Assembly: GCF_023921225.1 (NCBI RefSeq)
Contig: NZ_CP071527.1
Location: forward strand, 2,807,501-2,871,500
Direction: 5' to 3'
DNA: 64,000 nucleotides
From: Legionella lytica
Lineage (GTDB): Bacteria; Pseudomonadota; Gammaproteobacteria; Legionellales; Legionellaceae
The position numbers were made by a program, and so were the translations under genes. Shown here piece by piece: positions 1-8,177 of the stretch (positions are counted from its first letter, which is position 1; every line of letters begins with the position of its first letter). The notes under the pieces were generated by a model. That model did not search any database, was not told the origin of the DNA, and saw only the letters and a program-made list of their open reading frames with translations.

Positions 1-135
1 GAACAGGCAACACAACAAAAACAGCAAAACGCTGAGCTTGCATTGCAAAACGACCCGATGTTCCAACAGCTGCAGCAAGATTTTTCAGCAGAATTGGTCA
101 AAAATTCTATTGTGCCACTAAAAGATGACTTATAA
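1..135 (+). CDS. dnaX: DNA polymerase III subunit gamma/tau, C-terminal end (partial)
   Basis: An open frame enters from the left edge and stops with TAA at 133-135, leaving 44 residues (polar Gln-rich start, ending FSAELVKNSIVPLKDDL). A gamma/tau tail typically ends with a short amphipathic helix of this kind. The main support is context: dnaX-ybaB-recR is a conserved gammaproteobacterial cluster and ybaB follows after 85 bp. The product is the clamp-loader subunit of the replicase. No catalytic domain lies in the window, so identification rests on neighbours and the tail only. Confidence 0.6.
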   Translation, partial: EQATQQKQQNAELALQNDPMFQQLQQDFSAELVKNSIVPLKDDL

Positions 136-220
136 TATAATAGGTTTAAACTTCTCATGCTAAGGTTGTAGTTAACTAGCTTGAGACTCTTACCAACCCT
201 AAACAAAGAGGCTTTAAATA

Positions 221-556
221 ATGGATATGAATCAAAATCTTAGTAACCTGATGAAAGAAGCGCAAAAAATGCAACAACGTATGCAAGAAGCGCAACAACA
301 ATTAAGCCAATTGGTCGTTACTGGCGAAGCTGGTGGTGGTATGGTTACAATTCAGATGAATGGTCGTCATGATGCCGTTGCAGTTAAAATCAAGCCAACG
401 ATGTTGGAAGAAGATCCAGAAATGCTAGAAGACTTAGTTGCTGCAGCGATTAACGATGCGGTACGTAAAATTGAAAAAGCATCTAAAGAAAAAATCAGCC
501 CATTAACTGCTGGGTTAAATATTCCAACTGATTTAATGGGTGACGACAAGGAATAA
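221..556 (+). CDS. ybaB: YbaB/EbfC family nucleoid-associated protein
   Basis: A 111-residue protein of the usual family length. It begins with a long amphipathic Met/Gln-rich helix (residues about 5-30), followed by the family beta-sheet core ([20 protein letters not shown]) and a C-terminal helical segment with the LTAGLNIP motif. Family members are dimeric DNA-binding proteins that coat the nucleoid; their genes almost always lie between dnaX and recR, as here. recR starts 9 bp downstream, so the two are probably co-transcribed. Nothing unusual is seen. Confidence 0.95.
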   Translation: MDMNQNLSNLMKEAQKMQQRMQEAQQQLSQLVVTGEAGGGMVTIQMNGRHDAVAVKIKPTMLEEDPEMLEDLVAAAINDAVRKIEKASKEKISPLTAGLNIPTDLMGDDKE

Positions 557-564
557 TCCTAATA

Positions 565-1158
565 ATGGATATGTTAAACCGCCTGGTCGAAGCACTACGT
601 TGTCTTCCCGGGGTAGGACCAAAATCAGCACAGCGCATGGTGTTTCACTTGCTTCAACATCAAAGACAGCGAGGTTTACACCTCGCCTCTTGTTTAGAGC
701 AGGCAATGTCTCAAATCAAGCATTGCCAGCGCTGTATGAATTACACAGAACAAAGTCTTTGCACATTGTGTCAAAATCCCAATAGGGATTCCTCTTTACT
801 TTGTGTTGTAGAAAGCCCAGCTGATGTATCAGCAATTGAACAGAGCAATTCATTCCAAGGTAAGTATTTTGTCCTTATGGGTAAAATATCTCCTCTCGAT
901 GGATTAGGTCCAGATGATATTGGATTACCGAAACTTAAGAATCTGATTCTTGAGGAAGGAATTAAAGAAGTAATCCTGGCTTTAAGCCCTAGTGTAGAAG
1001 GACAAACTACTATTCATTTTATTCATCAACTCCTACGAGAACAGCCAGTCCATATTACTCAATTAGCCCATGGCATACCGTCAGGGGGGGAATTAGAGTT
1101 TTTAGATGGCAATACCATTGGAAATGCTCTTCGCAATAGAGCACTAATTAATGTTTAA
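565..1158 (+). CDS. recR: Recombination protein RecR
   Basis: A 197-residue protein of normal length. It has an N-terminal helix-hairpin-helix (CLPGVGPKSAQRM, residues 13-25), a Cys4 zinc finger (C54, C57, C66, C69) and a Toprim domain starting near VVESPADV. RecR works with RecF and RecO to load RecA on gapped DNA. The end overlaps the next gene by 8 bp, which suggests translational coupling. A run of seven G occurs at about 1084-1090 but the frame is intact through it. Confidence 0.96.
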   Translation: MDMLNRLVEALRCLPGVGPKSAQRMVFHLLQHQRQRGLHLASCLEQAMSQIKHCQRCMNYTEQSLCTLCQNPNRDSSLLCVVESPADVSAIEQSNSFQGKYFVLMGKISPLDGLGPDDIGLPKLKNLILEEGIKEVILALSPSVEGQTTIHFIHQLLREQPVHITQLAHGIPSGGELEFLDGNTIGNALRNRALINV

Positions 1159-2014
1159 AACCATAGTACGTAATCAATTTTTTGTCCTGCTATTATTACT
1201 CTTTACAGGACTAACTCATGCTTCTTTTTATAAAAGCTTATGGCCACAATGGGAGGTAAATAATCCCTTATCTAAAGAAATTATTTCTCATCAACTGTGG
1301 CAAGATTTTTTAAATCGTCGAATAATTACTAGCCCGGAAAATATTAATTTGGTTGATTATGCGCATTTTTCGCAGACAGACCTGAATTTGCTAAAAGATT
1401 ATCTACGGGATATGGCCCAAATTAATATCGATAACTACAATCGAGCAGAACAATTAGCCTATTGGATTAATGTCTATAATGCACTTACAGTGCAAACTAT
1501 TGCTAATTATTATCCAATTTCGACGATTCAAGAGGTTAATATTTCTCCTGGCCTATTTAGCGTTGGCCCTTGGGGAGCCAATTTAATTACGATAAAAAAG
1601 ACAACACTTTCTCTGGATGATATTAATAACCGTATTATACGTCCTATTTGGAATGATGCCCGAACTCATTATGCATTGAATAATGCCAGTATTGGCGCGC
1701 CTAATCTAAGTAAAACCGCTTATCATGGATACAATTTGGAAGAACAATTAAATAAAGCTGCTCTTACTTATGTAAACTCATTAAGAGGGGTTAGCGTTAT
1801 TGAAGGACGGCTGATTATTTCAAAGCTCTACGATTGGTATGAAGAAGATTTCGGCGGAACCAAACAAGACGTGATTACCCATTTATTACAATTTGCCAAA
1901 GAGCCGTTGCAAAGCCAATTAAAACATACTAATACTATAGACAGTTATGTTTATAATTGGCATCTCAATAGCCCTTCATCAGATCCTGCATTACATGAGA
2001 ATGATGTTAAATAG
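1151..2014 (+). CDS. Exported DUF547 domain protein
   Basis: A 287-residue protein starting inside the end of recR. Residues 1-24 form a signal peptide: a short basic N-terminus, the hydrophobic run FFVLLLLLFTGL, and a likely cleavage after THA. The mature part carries the DUF547 signature (NRAEQLAYWINVYNALTVQ, about residues 98-116) and its later YALNNASIGAP segment. DUF547 has no settled biochemical activity. The overlap with recR is probably transcriptional read-through rather than shared function. It is likely periplasmic or secreted. Confidence 0.85.
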   Translation: MFKTIVRNQFFVLLLLLFTGLTHASFYKSLWPQWEVNNPLSKEIISHQLWQDFLNRRIITSPENINLVDYAHFSQTDLNLLKDYLRDMAQINIDNYNRAEQLAYWINVYNALTVQTIANYYPISTIQEVNISPGLFSVGPWGANLITIKKTTLSLDDINNRIIRPIWNDARTHYALNNASIGAPNLSKTAYHGYNLEEQLNKAALTYVNSLRGVSVIEGRLIISKLYDWYEEDFGGTKQDVITHLLQFAKEPLQSQLKHTNTIDSYVYNWHLNSPSSDPALHENDVK

Positions 2015-2052
2015 TTTTATCTAGGATAACCCCTCTCAATAAAAACACGGTA

Positions 2053-2099
2053 AAACAAGCCAGAACGATACTTAATTAGAATTCTGTTCTGGGTTGTTT
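2053..2099 (+). terminator. Long hairpin downstream of the DUF547 gene
   Basis: The arms 2053-2066 (AAACAAGCCAGAAC) and 2086-2099 (GTTCTGGGTTGTTT) pair in 13 of 14 positions around a 19-nt loop. It lies 38 bp past the DUF547 stop and ends in a short T-rich stretch, consistent with a transcription end for the ybaB-recR group, but the U-run is weak. Confidence 0.5.
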
Positions 2100-2120
2100 C
2101 ACTGTACTCACAATGACAAA

Positions 2121-2151
2121 TTGATATGCACCGGAAACGGATATTTATAAT
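2121..2151 (+). promoter_or_regulatory. Possible promoter of the small basic protein gene
   Basis: TTGATA (2121-2126) and a perfect TATAAT (2146-2151), but spaced 19 bp apart. It lies 25 bp upstream of the ATG at 2176. The -10 is convincing; the -35 assignment is not. Confidence 0.35.
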
Positions 2152-2175
2152 TAAAATAATAGGAGTAATAAGTTT

Positions 2176-2352
2176 ATGAATCGTGGTGGATTTTCATGGA
2201 AACGATTTTTTGGTATTTCCGCGCTTAAAGCAAAAATTTCTCGCAAGATTGGCATCCCGTTAACGCAATCAGGAAGACAACGAAAACTAGGGGCATTCGT
2301 CATGAAAATTGTTTATACGTTTGCCATGAAGCTCATAAAAGGAAAGCCGTAA
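2176..2352 (+). CDS. Small basic conserved-looking protein (58 aa), function unknown
   Basis: ATG at 2176 preceded by AGGAG (2161-2165), stop at 2350-2352. The 58-residue product begins MNRGGFSWKRFFGISALKAK and is strongly basic (many Arg and Lys, almost no acidic residues). It contains a central RKIGIPLTQSGRQRKLG segment and a hydrophobic tail ending IKGKP. It resembles short uncharacterised proteins annotated in several bacteria whose N-terminus has the same MNRGGFSWKR style, but I cannot name a function. Its own ribosome site, promoter-like TATAAT and flanking hairpins suggest an independent gene. The charge suggests nucleic-acid binding (inference). Confidence 0.6.
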   Translation: MNRGGFSWKRFFGISALKAKISRKIGIPLTQSGRQRKLGAFVMKIVYTFAMKLIKGKP

Positions 2353-2507
2353 GTGGGGGAAACCTTGCCTAAACGCATAGCTTACCTAAGGAGTTCGCTG
2401 CGCTAAGACCCTCTGGTTGTTAGCCCAGCGCTACTTTTAAATGTGGGCAGAATGCAACCCACAACGCGATGAGTGCTGTGAATTATTCTAGGTCCAGACA
2501 ACCATCT

Positions 2508-3926
2508 TTAATCCTCTTCTACAAAGCGAAATAAATGTTCTAGCGAATCATGGTTTATTGGTGTTTTACAGGAATAGATGGCGATGACTCGCAATATCGC
2601 CTCACGATTACGATGACCAATTTGGGGATAAGGCTTCGCTAATTTATAGTGATATGCCTCGGTGAGCACATGCCGGTTTTTTAGTTCGTCGCGTAATGCT
2701 TGCATCACAGCCAGCAACGTATCAAACACGTCTTGAAGCACTCTACTCTCTTCTTCACGAAGCTGGGGTAACCAATCAAAAAACGCTCCTTGAACTAAGA
2801 TAAAAAAGGTATGTAGTAAATGGCGTGTATCATTGTTCGCAAAATAACCATAGAGATCCAAGCATTCGGTCGTAGAAAGTTGGGCGAATAAAAGCACCAT
2901 CTCCGTTTGGAAAACGTCTACTTCATGTGTTTCAGAAAAAAGAGTTTGTCGTAAAACCATTACCGTATCAATTAAGCGATTTGGGTTAAACCAAAACTTA
3001 TACGCTCTGCCTAAATCACGTAATAGCTCTACCGTGAGCTGCTGTTGATATTGTGGGGAAATAGTTATGCGCAATTGTTTCACTGCAGCCCATATCATTG
3101 ATTTAAAGCTATCGTTTACCTCAATCATGATTCCCTGAGGTAATTCATTGCCATGTAATAAATAATCAACCTCTGGGATTAAACCATTTTGTAACGCAGC
3201 ACTATGGAGTTGCTGCTGAATTAACTCAATTGCATAATGTAATACCGACAAACGAGCACGAACAGAGATTAGTTTTTCAGGATGCACCGTATAGGGAAAC
3301 AATTTGTCTGGGAATAACTTATAGAAAAAAATAGCATTTACTAAATCAACAAAATGTTCTTGTGCAAAAAAGTCTAAGGCCTCCTTTTGTTCTGCCCTAC
3401 TCCACTCATGAAACCACATTGCCAATTCAAGAGTTGTTGCCTCATGATGACTCCAAAAATTAGCAATGCCCCCTAACCATCGATCCAGTTGTCGTTTAGC
3501 AAATAATCGCTTGAGTCGCGTTGCGTATTCAGCCATCTGTTGTAAATAGTGCAAGGATTGAACGGATACTACCTGTTGGTAAAGAGCAACTATTTGCAGT
3601 ATTAATTCCCTCCTTACTTCCAAAGAATTGCTTTGAGCTAATCTTTGCTCCAAATTAAAAATAGACTCAAAATGCTCCAAACGGCAAGGCAACGTAGATA
3701 ACTGTTCAGAATTAAAAACCAAATCATCCTGAAACAAACGTAAATAATCTAAATAGTTTTTTGCAATAGAACGACACAAATCAATAATGTTATCCGCATA
3801 GCAAGTTAAATGCTTTGGATGATTAAGATAAGAACGTAAACGACATTTTAAATGACTTAACTCGTATTTAACCTGTGCTTTGCACCGATCTGCGTCCGTA
3901 ATTTCCCAGTTCAATTTTTGAGTCAT
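2508..3926 (-). CDS. Uncharacterised helical protein (472 aa)
   Basis: A 472-residue soluble protein, Leu/Gln/His-rich, with no signal peptide, no membrane segment and no motif I recognise. The whole length reads as amphipathic helices (for example residues about 120-160 and 230-250). Start at 3926 is supported by an unusual double purine-rich leader (AAGGAGG and GAGGAGG within 24 nt of the ATG). It is divergent from the response regulator at 4059. Intracellular helical proteins of this size and composition are common among Legionella-specific genes and some are Dot/Icm substrates, but nothing here proves that. No PmrA-type element was found upstream. Confidence 0.7.
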   Translation of the reverse strand: MTQKLNWEITDADRCKAQVKYELSHLKCRLRSYLNHPKHLTCYADNIIDLCRSIAKNYLDYLRLFQDDLVFNSEQLSTLPCRLEHFESIFNLEQRLAQSNSLEVRRELILQIVALYQQVVSVQSLHYLQQMAEYATRLKRLFAKRQLDRWLGGIANFWSHHEATTLELAMWFHEWSRAEQKEALDFFAQEHFVDLVNAIFFYKLFPDKLFPYTVHPEKLISVRARLSVLHYAIELIQQQLHSAALQNGLIPEVDYLLHGNELPQGIMIEVNDSFKSMIWAAVKQLRITISPQYQQQLTVELLRDLGRAYKFWFNPNRLIDTVMVLRQTLFSETHEVDVFQTEMVLLFAQLSTTECLDLYGYFANNDTRHLLHTFFILVQGAFFDWLPQLREEESRVLQDVFDTLLAVMQALRDELKNRHVLTEAYHYKLAKPYPQIGHRNREAILRVIAIYSCKTPINHDSLEHLFRFVEED

Positions 3927-4012
3927 CCAGCCTCCTCAAACAGCCTCCTTGCTGAATCTCGCTTTCTTATACTTACAATAGCATCGAAAATAATTGCAAG
4001 TCGACAGTAATC

Positions 4013-4042
4013 TTGCCAAAATCTGTTTGATTGTCGTATAAA
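4013..4042 (+). promoter_or_regulatory. Promoter of the response regulator gene
   Basis: TTGCCA (4013-4018; 5 of 6 to the sigma-70 -35) and TATAAA (4037-4042) with an 18-bp spacer, 16 bp before the ATG at 4059. A GGGAAGAAA ribosome-site region follows. Confidence 0.55.
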
Positions 4043-4058
4043 ATCCGGGAAGAAATAA

Positions 4059-4784
4059 ATGCCTAAATCCAGCTATTTGCTGTTTATTGATCAGAGCCCT
4101 GTAAGTGAAGAGATTAAAAGGTACTTTGCTCAATTCAATATCGCAATAGTAGAACAACAAAATTTGCACTCAATTCCTATTGAGCAAGGAATACCGGTTG
4201 CTATTTTAATTCACTGGTCTATTTTAAAAAATGAATTATCAATGGTACATCAATTTTACACAAACTACCCTGTGCCATTATTAGTTATTCATGATCACGC
4301 TGATGAAGATGCCTGTATCAAAGTGCTAGAAGCCGGAGCTGATGATTTTATCATTAAACCCATTTATCCTAGAGAACTACATGCCCGTGTTAGTGCAATT
4401 AGTAGGCGCGTATCTCGAATTCAGCAACAATCAGAGTCGGATAAAGAACTACTCACCTTTGGTAATTGGCGCTTAGATCCAGCGGCGCGCCGCATTTTTA
4501 ATATAGAAAACAATCAGGAGCTTACCCTAAGTGCAGGAGAATACGATTTGCTGCTTACGTTTGTACAGCAGCCACTGCAAGTGTTAGATCGAGAACAGTT
4601 ATTACTAACGACTAAAAATAGTGATTTGAATCCCTTTGATCGACGGATTGATGTACAGATAAGCCGTTTAAGACAAAAAATCGAAATTGATGCTAAAAAA
4701 CCCATCTTAATTAAAACAATTCGTAATGGTGGTTATATGTTTACTGCGGAGGTTCGCATTATTAAAGAACATAGTGATAAATAG
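4059..4784 (+). CDS. OmpR-family response regulator with degenerate receiver domain
   Basis: A 241-residue protein with a receiver-like domain (about 1-120) and a winged-helix OmpR/PhoB DNA-binding domain (about 130-230; LTLSAGEYDLLLTFVQQPLQ, then RIDVQISRLRQKIE and IKTIRNGGYMF). The receiver keeps the conserved Lys (K100 in DDFIIKP) and one N-terminal acidic residue (D11). The phospho-accepting Asp position is His52 (in ILIHWSI), and the switch Thr/Ser position is His78. No histidine kinase gene is adjacent. It therefore probably acts without phosphorelay, or is controlled differently. Divergent from the 472-residue protein gene, with its own promoter. Confidence 0.88.
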   Translation: MPKSSYLLFIDQSPVSEEIKRYFAQFNIAIVEQQNLHSIPIEQGIPVAILIHWSILKNELSMVHQFYTNYPVPLLVIHDHADEDACIKVLEAGADDFIIKPIYPRELHARVSAISRRVSRIQQQSESDKELLTFGNWRLDPAARRIFNIENNQELTLSAGEYDLLLTFVQQPLQVLDREQLLLTTKNSDLNPFDRRIDVQISRLRQKIEIDAKKPILIKTIRNGGYMFTAEVRIIKEHSDK

Positions 4785-4820
4785 TCTCCACAATCTCATT
4801 TACTTGCCATTTAAGGAAAA

Positions 4821-4840
4821 CCTGGTTGTAAGTAACCAGG
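4821..4840. repeat. Dispersed palindrome, family A (CCTGGTT/AACCAGG), copy 1
   Basis: CCTGGTTGTAAGTAACCAGG lies just past the response regulator stop, before the converging CBS-protein gene. The same 20-mer type, each copy preceded by AAAA and followed by a T-rich or CTA sequence, recurs at 33339 and 38754, and inverted at 38691. It may double as a bidirectional terminator between converging genes. Confidence 0.75.
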
Positions 4841-4879
4841 TTACATAATGATACGAATTCCAAAGGCAAAAACTTTGAT

Positions 4880-6148
4880 TTATTTTCGCTTCTTACTAAG
4901 TTTAAACATTTTGACACTTTTAATGGTGTTATCACTAACCTTTAAGATTTCAATACGATAGTTATCGATGGTTAAACATGAATCTGCCGGGGGAATATAA
5001 CCTAGATGCTCAACAATTAGACCACTTAACGTTTTAGGGCCAATCATTGGCAGTTGCCACCCCATTAACCGATTTAAATGGCGCAGGGTTAAGCTGGCAT
5101 CAATAATTACAGAGTTGTCACTTTGCGGCATAATATCGCGACTTAATGCAGCAATGTCCGTGGTAAATTCACCCACGATTTCTTCAAGAATATCTTCCAT
5201 GGTTACTAGACCTAAAATATTTCCATATTCATCGACCACAAATGAACTTCGTCTTTTCACTTTTCTAAAATTGAGAATCTGGACATTAAGTGGCGTGGCT
5301 TCAGGAATAAAATAAGGTGTATCCGCAGTACTCAATAAACTATTTAAATTTAATTTGTCTTCCAAAGCCAAATTTAAAACATCGCGCACATGGATCATAC
5401 CTTCTAAATTATCAATAGTATCGCGATATAAAGGGAGGCGTGTATGTTGTGCTGTTTCTAATTGTTCTAATAATTGTGTCCAGGATTGAGACAAATCAAT
5501 TCCTACAATTTCAGCTTTGGGAATCATGATATCTTCAACGGTCGCCGTTTCCAAATCTAACAAACTGATCAGCATACTTTTATGCTCAACAGGTAATAAA
5601 CCACCAGCCTCATGTACCACCGAGCGCAATTCTTCTCCGGTTAACGCTTCCTTTTGCGCACGATCAATGGAAACATGAAATAAGCGTAAAATGCTGTTCG
5701 ACATAAAGCTACAGGTCCATACCAATGGAGAAAAAAGCTTTTGCAGTATCTTTAGTGGTAAGGAGGTCGCAAACGCAACTTGCTGAGGATAAATAGCGGC
5801 AAAAGTCTTGGGAATCATTTCCGCAAAGACCATAATGATTAAGGTTAAAAGTACGGTGGCAATTGCAACCCCTAAATCACCGTATAAACGCTGACCAATT
5901 AATGTCGCGATCATTGAAGCAACAATATTGGCTACCGTATTTCCAATTAAAACCACGCTCAGTAGCAAATCAGGGCGTGCTAGAATTTTATTAACCCGTA
6001 TTGCCTGGACGTCATTCTTTTTGACCAGATGTTTCAATTTGTAACGATTCAAAGACATCATGCCAATTTCTGTGGCAGAAAAAAAAGCAGCTAGAACAAT
6101 TAAAAATACTACTATGGCAAACAGTGTAGAAAGATGGAGGGCCACCAA
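4880..6148 (-). CDS. HlyC/CorC-family (CNNM-type) CBS-domain membrane protein, CorB/YfjD-like
   Basis: A 422-residue protein. An N-terminal DUF21/CNNM domain (about 1-185) has four hydrophobic segments, including LFAIVVFLIVLAAFFSATEI and a VVLIGNTVANIVAS segment. A CBS-domain pair (about 200-320, EDIMIPKAEIVGID and SSFVVDEYGNILGLVTMEDI) follows, then a C-terminal CorC_HlyC transporter-associated domain. Relatives are implicated in Mg2+/Co2+ export or resistance. Located in the inner membrane. It converges with the upstream regulator and has no obvious operon partner. Substrate is not determinable from sequence. Confidence 0.9.
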   Translation of the reverse strand: MVALHLSTLFAIVVFLIVLAAFFSATEIGMMSLNRYKLKHLVKKNDVQAIRVNKILARPDLLLSVVLIGNTVANIVASMIATLIGQRLYGDLGVAIATVLLTLIIMVFAEMIPKTFAAIYPQQVAFATSLPLKILQKLFSPLVWTCSFMSNSILRLFHVSIDRAQKEALTGEELRSVVHEAGGLLPVEHKSMLISLLDLETATVEDIMIPKAEIVGIDLSQSWTQLLEQLETAQHTRLPLYRDTIDNLEGMIHVRDVLNLALEDKLNLNSLLSTADTPYFIPEATPLNVQILNFRKVKRRSSFVVDEYGNILGLVTMEDILEEIVGEFTTDIAALSRDIMPQSDNSVIIDASLTLRHLNRLMGWQLPMIGPKTLSGLIVEHLGYIPPADSCLTIDNYRIEILKVSDNTIKSVKMFKLSKKRK

Positions 6149-6246
6149 ATATCCTTTAAGCTTTGCATGCGAGAAAATAAGGTATCATATGGAGCCAAAG
6201 AAAGCGAGATGAGTGCTGTATGATTTATTCGTAGCTCGGAGCAGCT

Positions 6247-6280
6247 GTAGCCCGTATTAGCATAGCGTAATATGGGCTAC
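6247..6280. repeat. Dispersed palindrome, family B (GTAGCCCGTATTA...), copy 1
   Basis: The arms GTAGCCCGTATTA and TAATATGGGCTAC form an imperfect inverted repeat immediately downstream of ppa (whose stop is at 6290). Similar elements occur at 46579-46612 and 48223-48257, also at gene ends. Confidence 0.75.
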
Positions 6281-6289
6281 GAATGAGAG

Positions 6290-6817
6290 TTAACCTTCAA
6301 AACGGTCAATGCTAGCAACAATTTCAGCCAAAGCAGCCTCTGGGCCTTCCCAACCATCAACTTTCACCCATTTACCTGCTTCTAAATCTTTGTAATGTTC
6401 GAAAAAGTGCTTTATTGAATTTAATAAATATTCAGGCAAGTCTTTATATGATTCTACTGATTCATAGATTTTCGTTAGCTTGTTAATTGGAACCGCTAAC
6501 AACTTCGCATCAACACCAGATTCATCAGTCATTTTTAGTACCCCAACAACCCGGCAAGGAATAACAGAACCGTTAATTAAAGGAACTGGGGTAATAACTA
6601 ATACATCTACTGGATCACCATCTTCAGACAGGGTGTTAGGAATATAGCCATAGTTAGCAGGATAAAACATTGGCGTTGATAAAAAGCGGTCAACAAATAA
6701 TACGCCAGAGTCTTTATTAACCTCATATTTTACTGGTCCACTGTTCATGGGAATTTCAATAATCACGTTAATTTCATTTGGGATATCACGCCCACTGCTA
6801 ACTTTCTTTAAACCCAT
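6290..6817 (-). CDS. ppa: Inorganic pyrophosphatase (family I)
   Basis: A 175-residue protein of the length of bacterial family I enzymes. It shows the substrate and metal motifs [18 protein letters not shown] and the signature DGDPVDVLV (about residues 66-74), with later [14 protein letters not shown]. It hydrolyses cytosolic PPi with Mg2+ and drives biosynthetic reactions forward. A good ribosome site (AGGGGAC) precedes the ATG at 6817. Monocistronic: downstream lies a palindromic repeat and a long gap to the next minus-strand gene. Confidence 0.97.
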   Translation of the reverse strand: MGLKKVSSGRDIPNEINVIIEIPMNSGPVKYEVNKDSGVLFVDRFLSTPMFYPANYGYIPNTLSEDGDPVDVLVITPVPLINGSVIPCRVVGVLKMTDESGVDAKLLAVPINKLTKIYESVESYKDLPEYLLNSIKHFFEHYKDLEAGKWVKVDGWEGPEAALAEIVASIDRFEG

Positions 6818-6947
6818 TTATGTCCCCTATTGGAATTAATATAGTTACTCGCCATCGATTTCTATGAGTATGGCTTAGAAATACAAAATTGCTATCGAAA
6901 TAAAGACGGCTATTATGCGAAAAATCGCATCAAAAGGCAAAGAGAAG

Positions 6948-6977
6948 CTGTCAGAATATACGTGAGAAATGTATAAT
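6948..6977 (+). promoter_or_regulatory. Promoter of hinT-folE
   Basis: CTGTCA (6948-6953) and a perfect TATAAT (6972-6977) with an 18-bp spacer, 30 bp upstream of the ATG at 7008. The -35 is partial (4 of 6). Confidence 0.5.
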
Positions 6978-7007
6978 AGCGCTTTCAATTAATTATTAGG
7001 ATTGCTT

Positions 7008-7349
7008 ATGGATTGCCTGTTTTGCAAAATTGCCGGAGGTGCAATTCCTGCTACAGTAGTTTTTGAAGATGATGAGCTGATGGCTTTTCGCGATCTGCAC
7101 CCACAAGCACCAACCCATGTGTTAATTATACCGAAGCAGCATATTGCGACAATTAATGATGCTACTGATGAAAACCAAGCCCTATTGGGAAAAATGATTT
7201 TAAGAGCAAAGCAACTTGCTCAAGCTGAAGGATTCAGTGATTCAGGTTATCGATTAGTTTTTAATGTTAATCCCCATGGCGGTCAGACGGTTTACCATAT
7301 TCATTTACATTTACTAGGTGGCCGTTGCATGACTTGGCCTCCAGGTTAG
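7008..7349 (+). CDS. hinT: HIT-family nucleotide-binding protein (HinT-like)
   Basis: A 113-residue histidine-triad protein. It opens with MDCLFCKI and the FEDDELMAF segment, and near the end carries the triad [11 protein letters not shown] (H-x-H-x-H). The terminal [10 protein letters not shown] is typical of HinT. Family enzymes hydrolyse purine nucleoside phosphoramidates. I chose ATG 7008 (AGGA at 6998-7001) over the in-frame TTG at 7002. folE begins 12 bp past the stop and probably shares the transcript. Confidence 0.94.
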   Translation: MDCLFCKIAGGAIPATVVFEDDELMAFRDLHPQAPTHVLIIPKQHIATINDATDENQALLGKMILRAKQLAQAEGFSDSGYRLVFNVNPHGGQTVYHIHLHLLGGRCMTWPPG

Positions 7350-7360
7350 GAATTTTTATT

Positions 7361-7909
7361 ATGAAAGAACTTTATGAACAGCTACTAACGGAACTAGGAG
7401 AGGATATAACTCGCGAGGGATTGGTAGATACGCCAGAACGTGCTGCAAATGCAATGCGTTATTTAACTAAAGGTTACCATGAAGATCTTGATGAGATCAT
7501 TAATGGCGCGCTCTTTGACTCAGAAATGAGCGAAATGGTTATTGTTAAAGATGTTGAGATGTATTCGATGTGTGAACATCACCTGTTGCCATTTTTAGGA
7601 AAGTGCCATGTCGGTTATATTCCCAATGGAAAAGTAATTGGTCTATCGAAAATTGCACGAGTCGTTGATTTTTTTGCTCGCCGTCTGCAAATTCAAGAAC
7701 GTCTAACGTCAGAAATTGCCCATTGCATTGAATCAATTACTGGAGCACGAGGAGTTGCTGTTGTTGTTGAGGCAAAACATTTGTGCATGATGATGCGTGG
7801 AGTAGAAAAGCAAAATTCCGTAATGAGCACTTCAGTGATGCTCGGGGAGATGCGCACTAGTGCGACCAGTCGTGCGGAGTTTTTAAGACTGATTCATAAA
7901 TCGAACTAA
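7361..7909 (+). CDS. folE: GTP cyclohydrolase I
   Basis: A 182-residue enzyme of normal length that makes 7,8-dihydroneopterin triphosphate, the first step towards tetrahydrofolate. Visible motifs are the zinc-binding [12 protein letters not shown] (about residues 65-76), [20 protein letters not shown], and the late C-M-M-M-R-G segment with the third ligand cysteine. The ATG at 7361 has TAGGAA upstream. An in-frame start at 7325 would overlap hinT and add a non-family extension. folP, another folate gene, lies elsewhere in the window (34745). Confidence 0.96.
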   Translation: MKELYEQLLTELGEDITREGLVDTPERAANAMRYLTKGYHEDLDEIINGALFDSEMSEMVIVKDVEMYSMCEHHLLPFLGKCHVGYIPNGKVIGLSKIARVVDFFARRLQIQERLTSEIAHCIESITGARGVAVVVEAKHLCMMMRGVEKQNSVMSTSVMLGEMRTSATSRAEFLRLIHKSN

Positions 7910-7990
7910 AATCTTAATTCTTACTCACTAATTAGCTGAACCCTTAATAGCATCAATTTAACCTGGTTTTAGAATACTCCATCTTGAATT

Positions 7991-8009
7991 CCCGCGGCTT
8001 GCCCGCGGG
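7991..8009 (+). terminator. GC-rich hairpin downstream of folE
   Basis: CCCGCGG (7991-7997) pairs perfectly with CCGCGGG (8003-8009) over a 5-nt loop. There is no U-run after it, so it may be a processing or decay-protection hairpin instead. The rest of 7910-8114 shows nothing else recognisable. Confidence 0.4.
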
Positions 8010-8114
8010 CTCCATAGAATCTTGTCAAAAGCCACGAAATTCGATTTCTGTGTTTTCAAGTACTGTCATATCTTAAGTTTCGTATCTCGCCAATCTTTAT
8101 TATATTTTAGCTAT

Positions 8115-8151
8115 AAAAAAACCCGGATTGAGCATTCGTCAATACGGGTTT
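8115..8151 (-). terminator. Intrinsic terminator of pnp
   Basis: On the minus strand AAACCCG-T-ATTGA pairs with TCAAT-C-CGGGTTT around a 7-nt loop and runs into seven T. It lies 27 bp past the pnp stop, a textbook rho-independent terminator. Confidence 0.88.
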
Positions 8152-8177
8152 CGAATTGTTCGATGTAAAAAAGAATA

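Noticed and set aside
1084..1090. Seven-G run in recR as a possible frameshift site
   Set aside because: The RecR frame is intact and full length through the run, and the length is too short to argue for phase variation.
2466..6235. A shared GATGAGTGCTGT sequence at about 2468-2479 and 6208-6219 as a third repeat family
   Set aside because: Only about 12 bases match clearly and the flanks diverge; chance or remnant similarity cannot be excluded.
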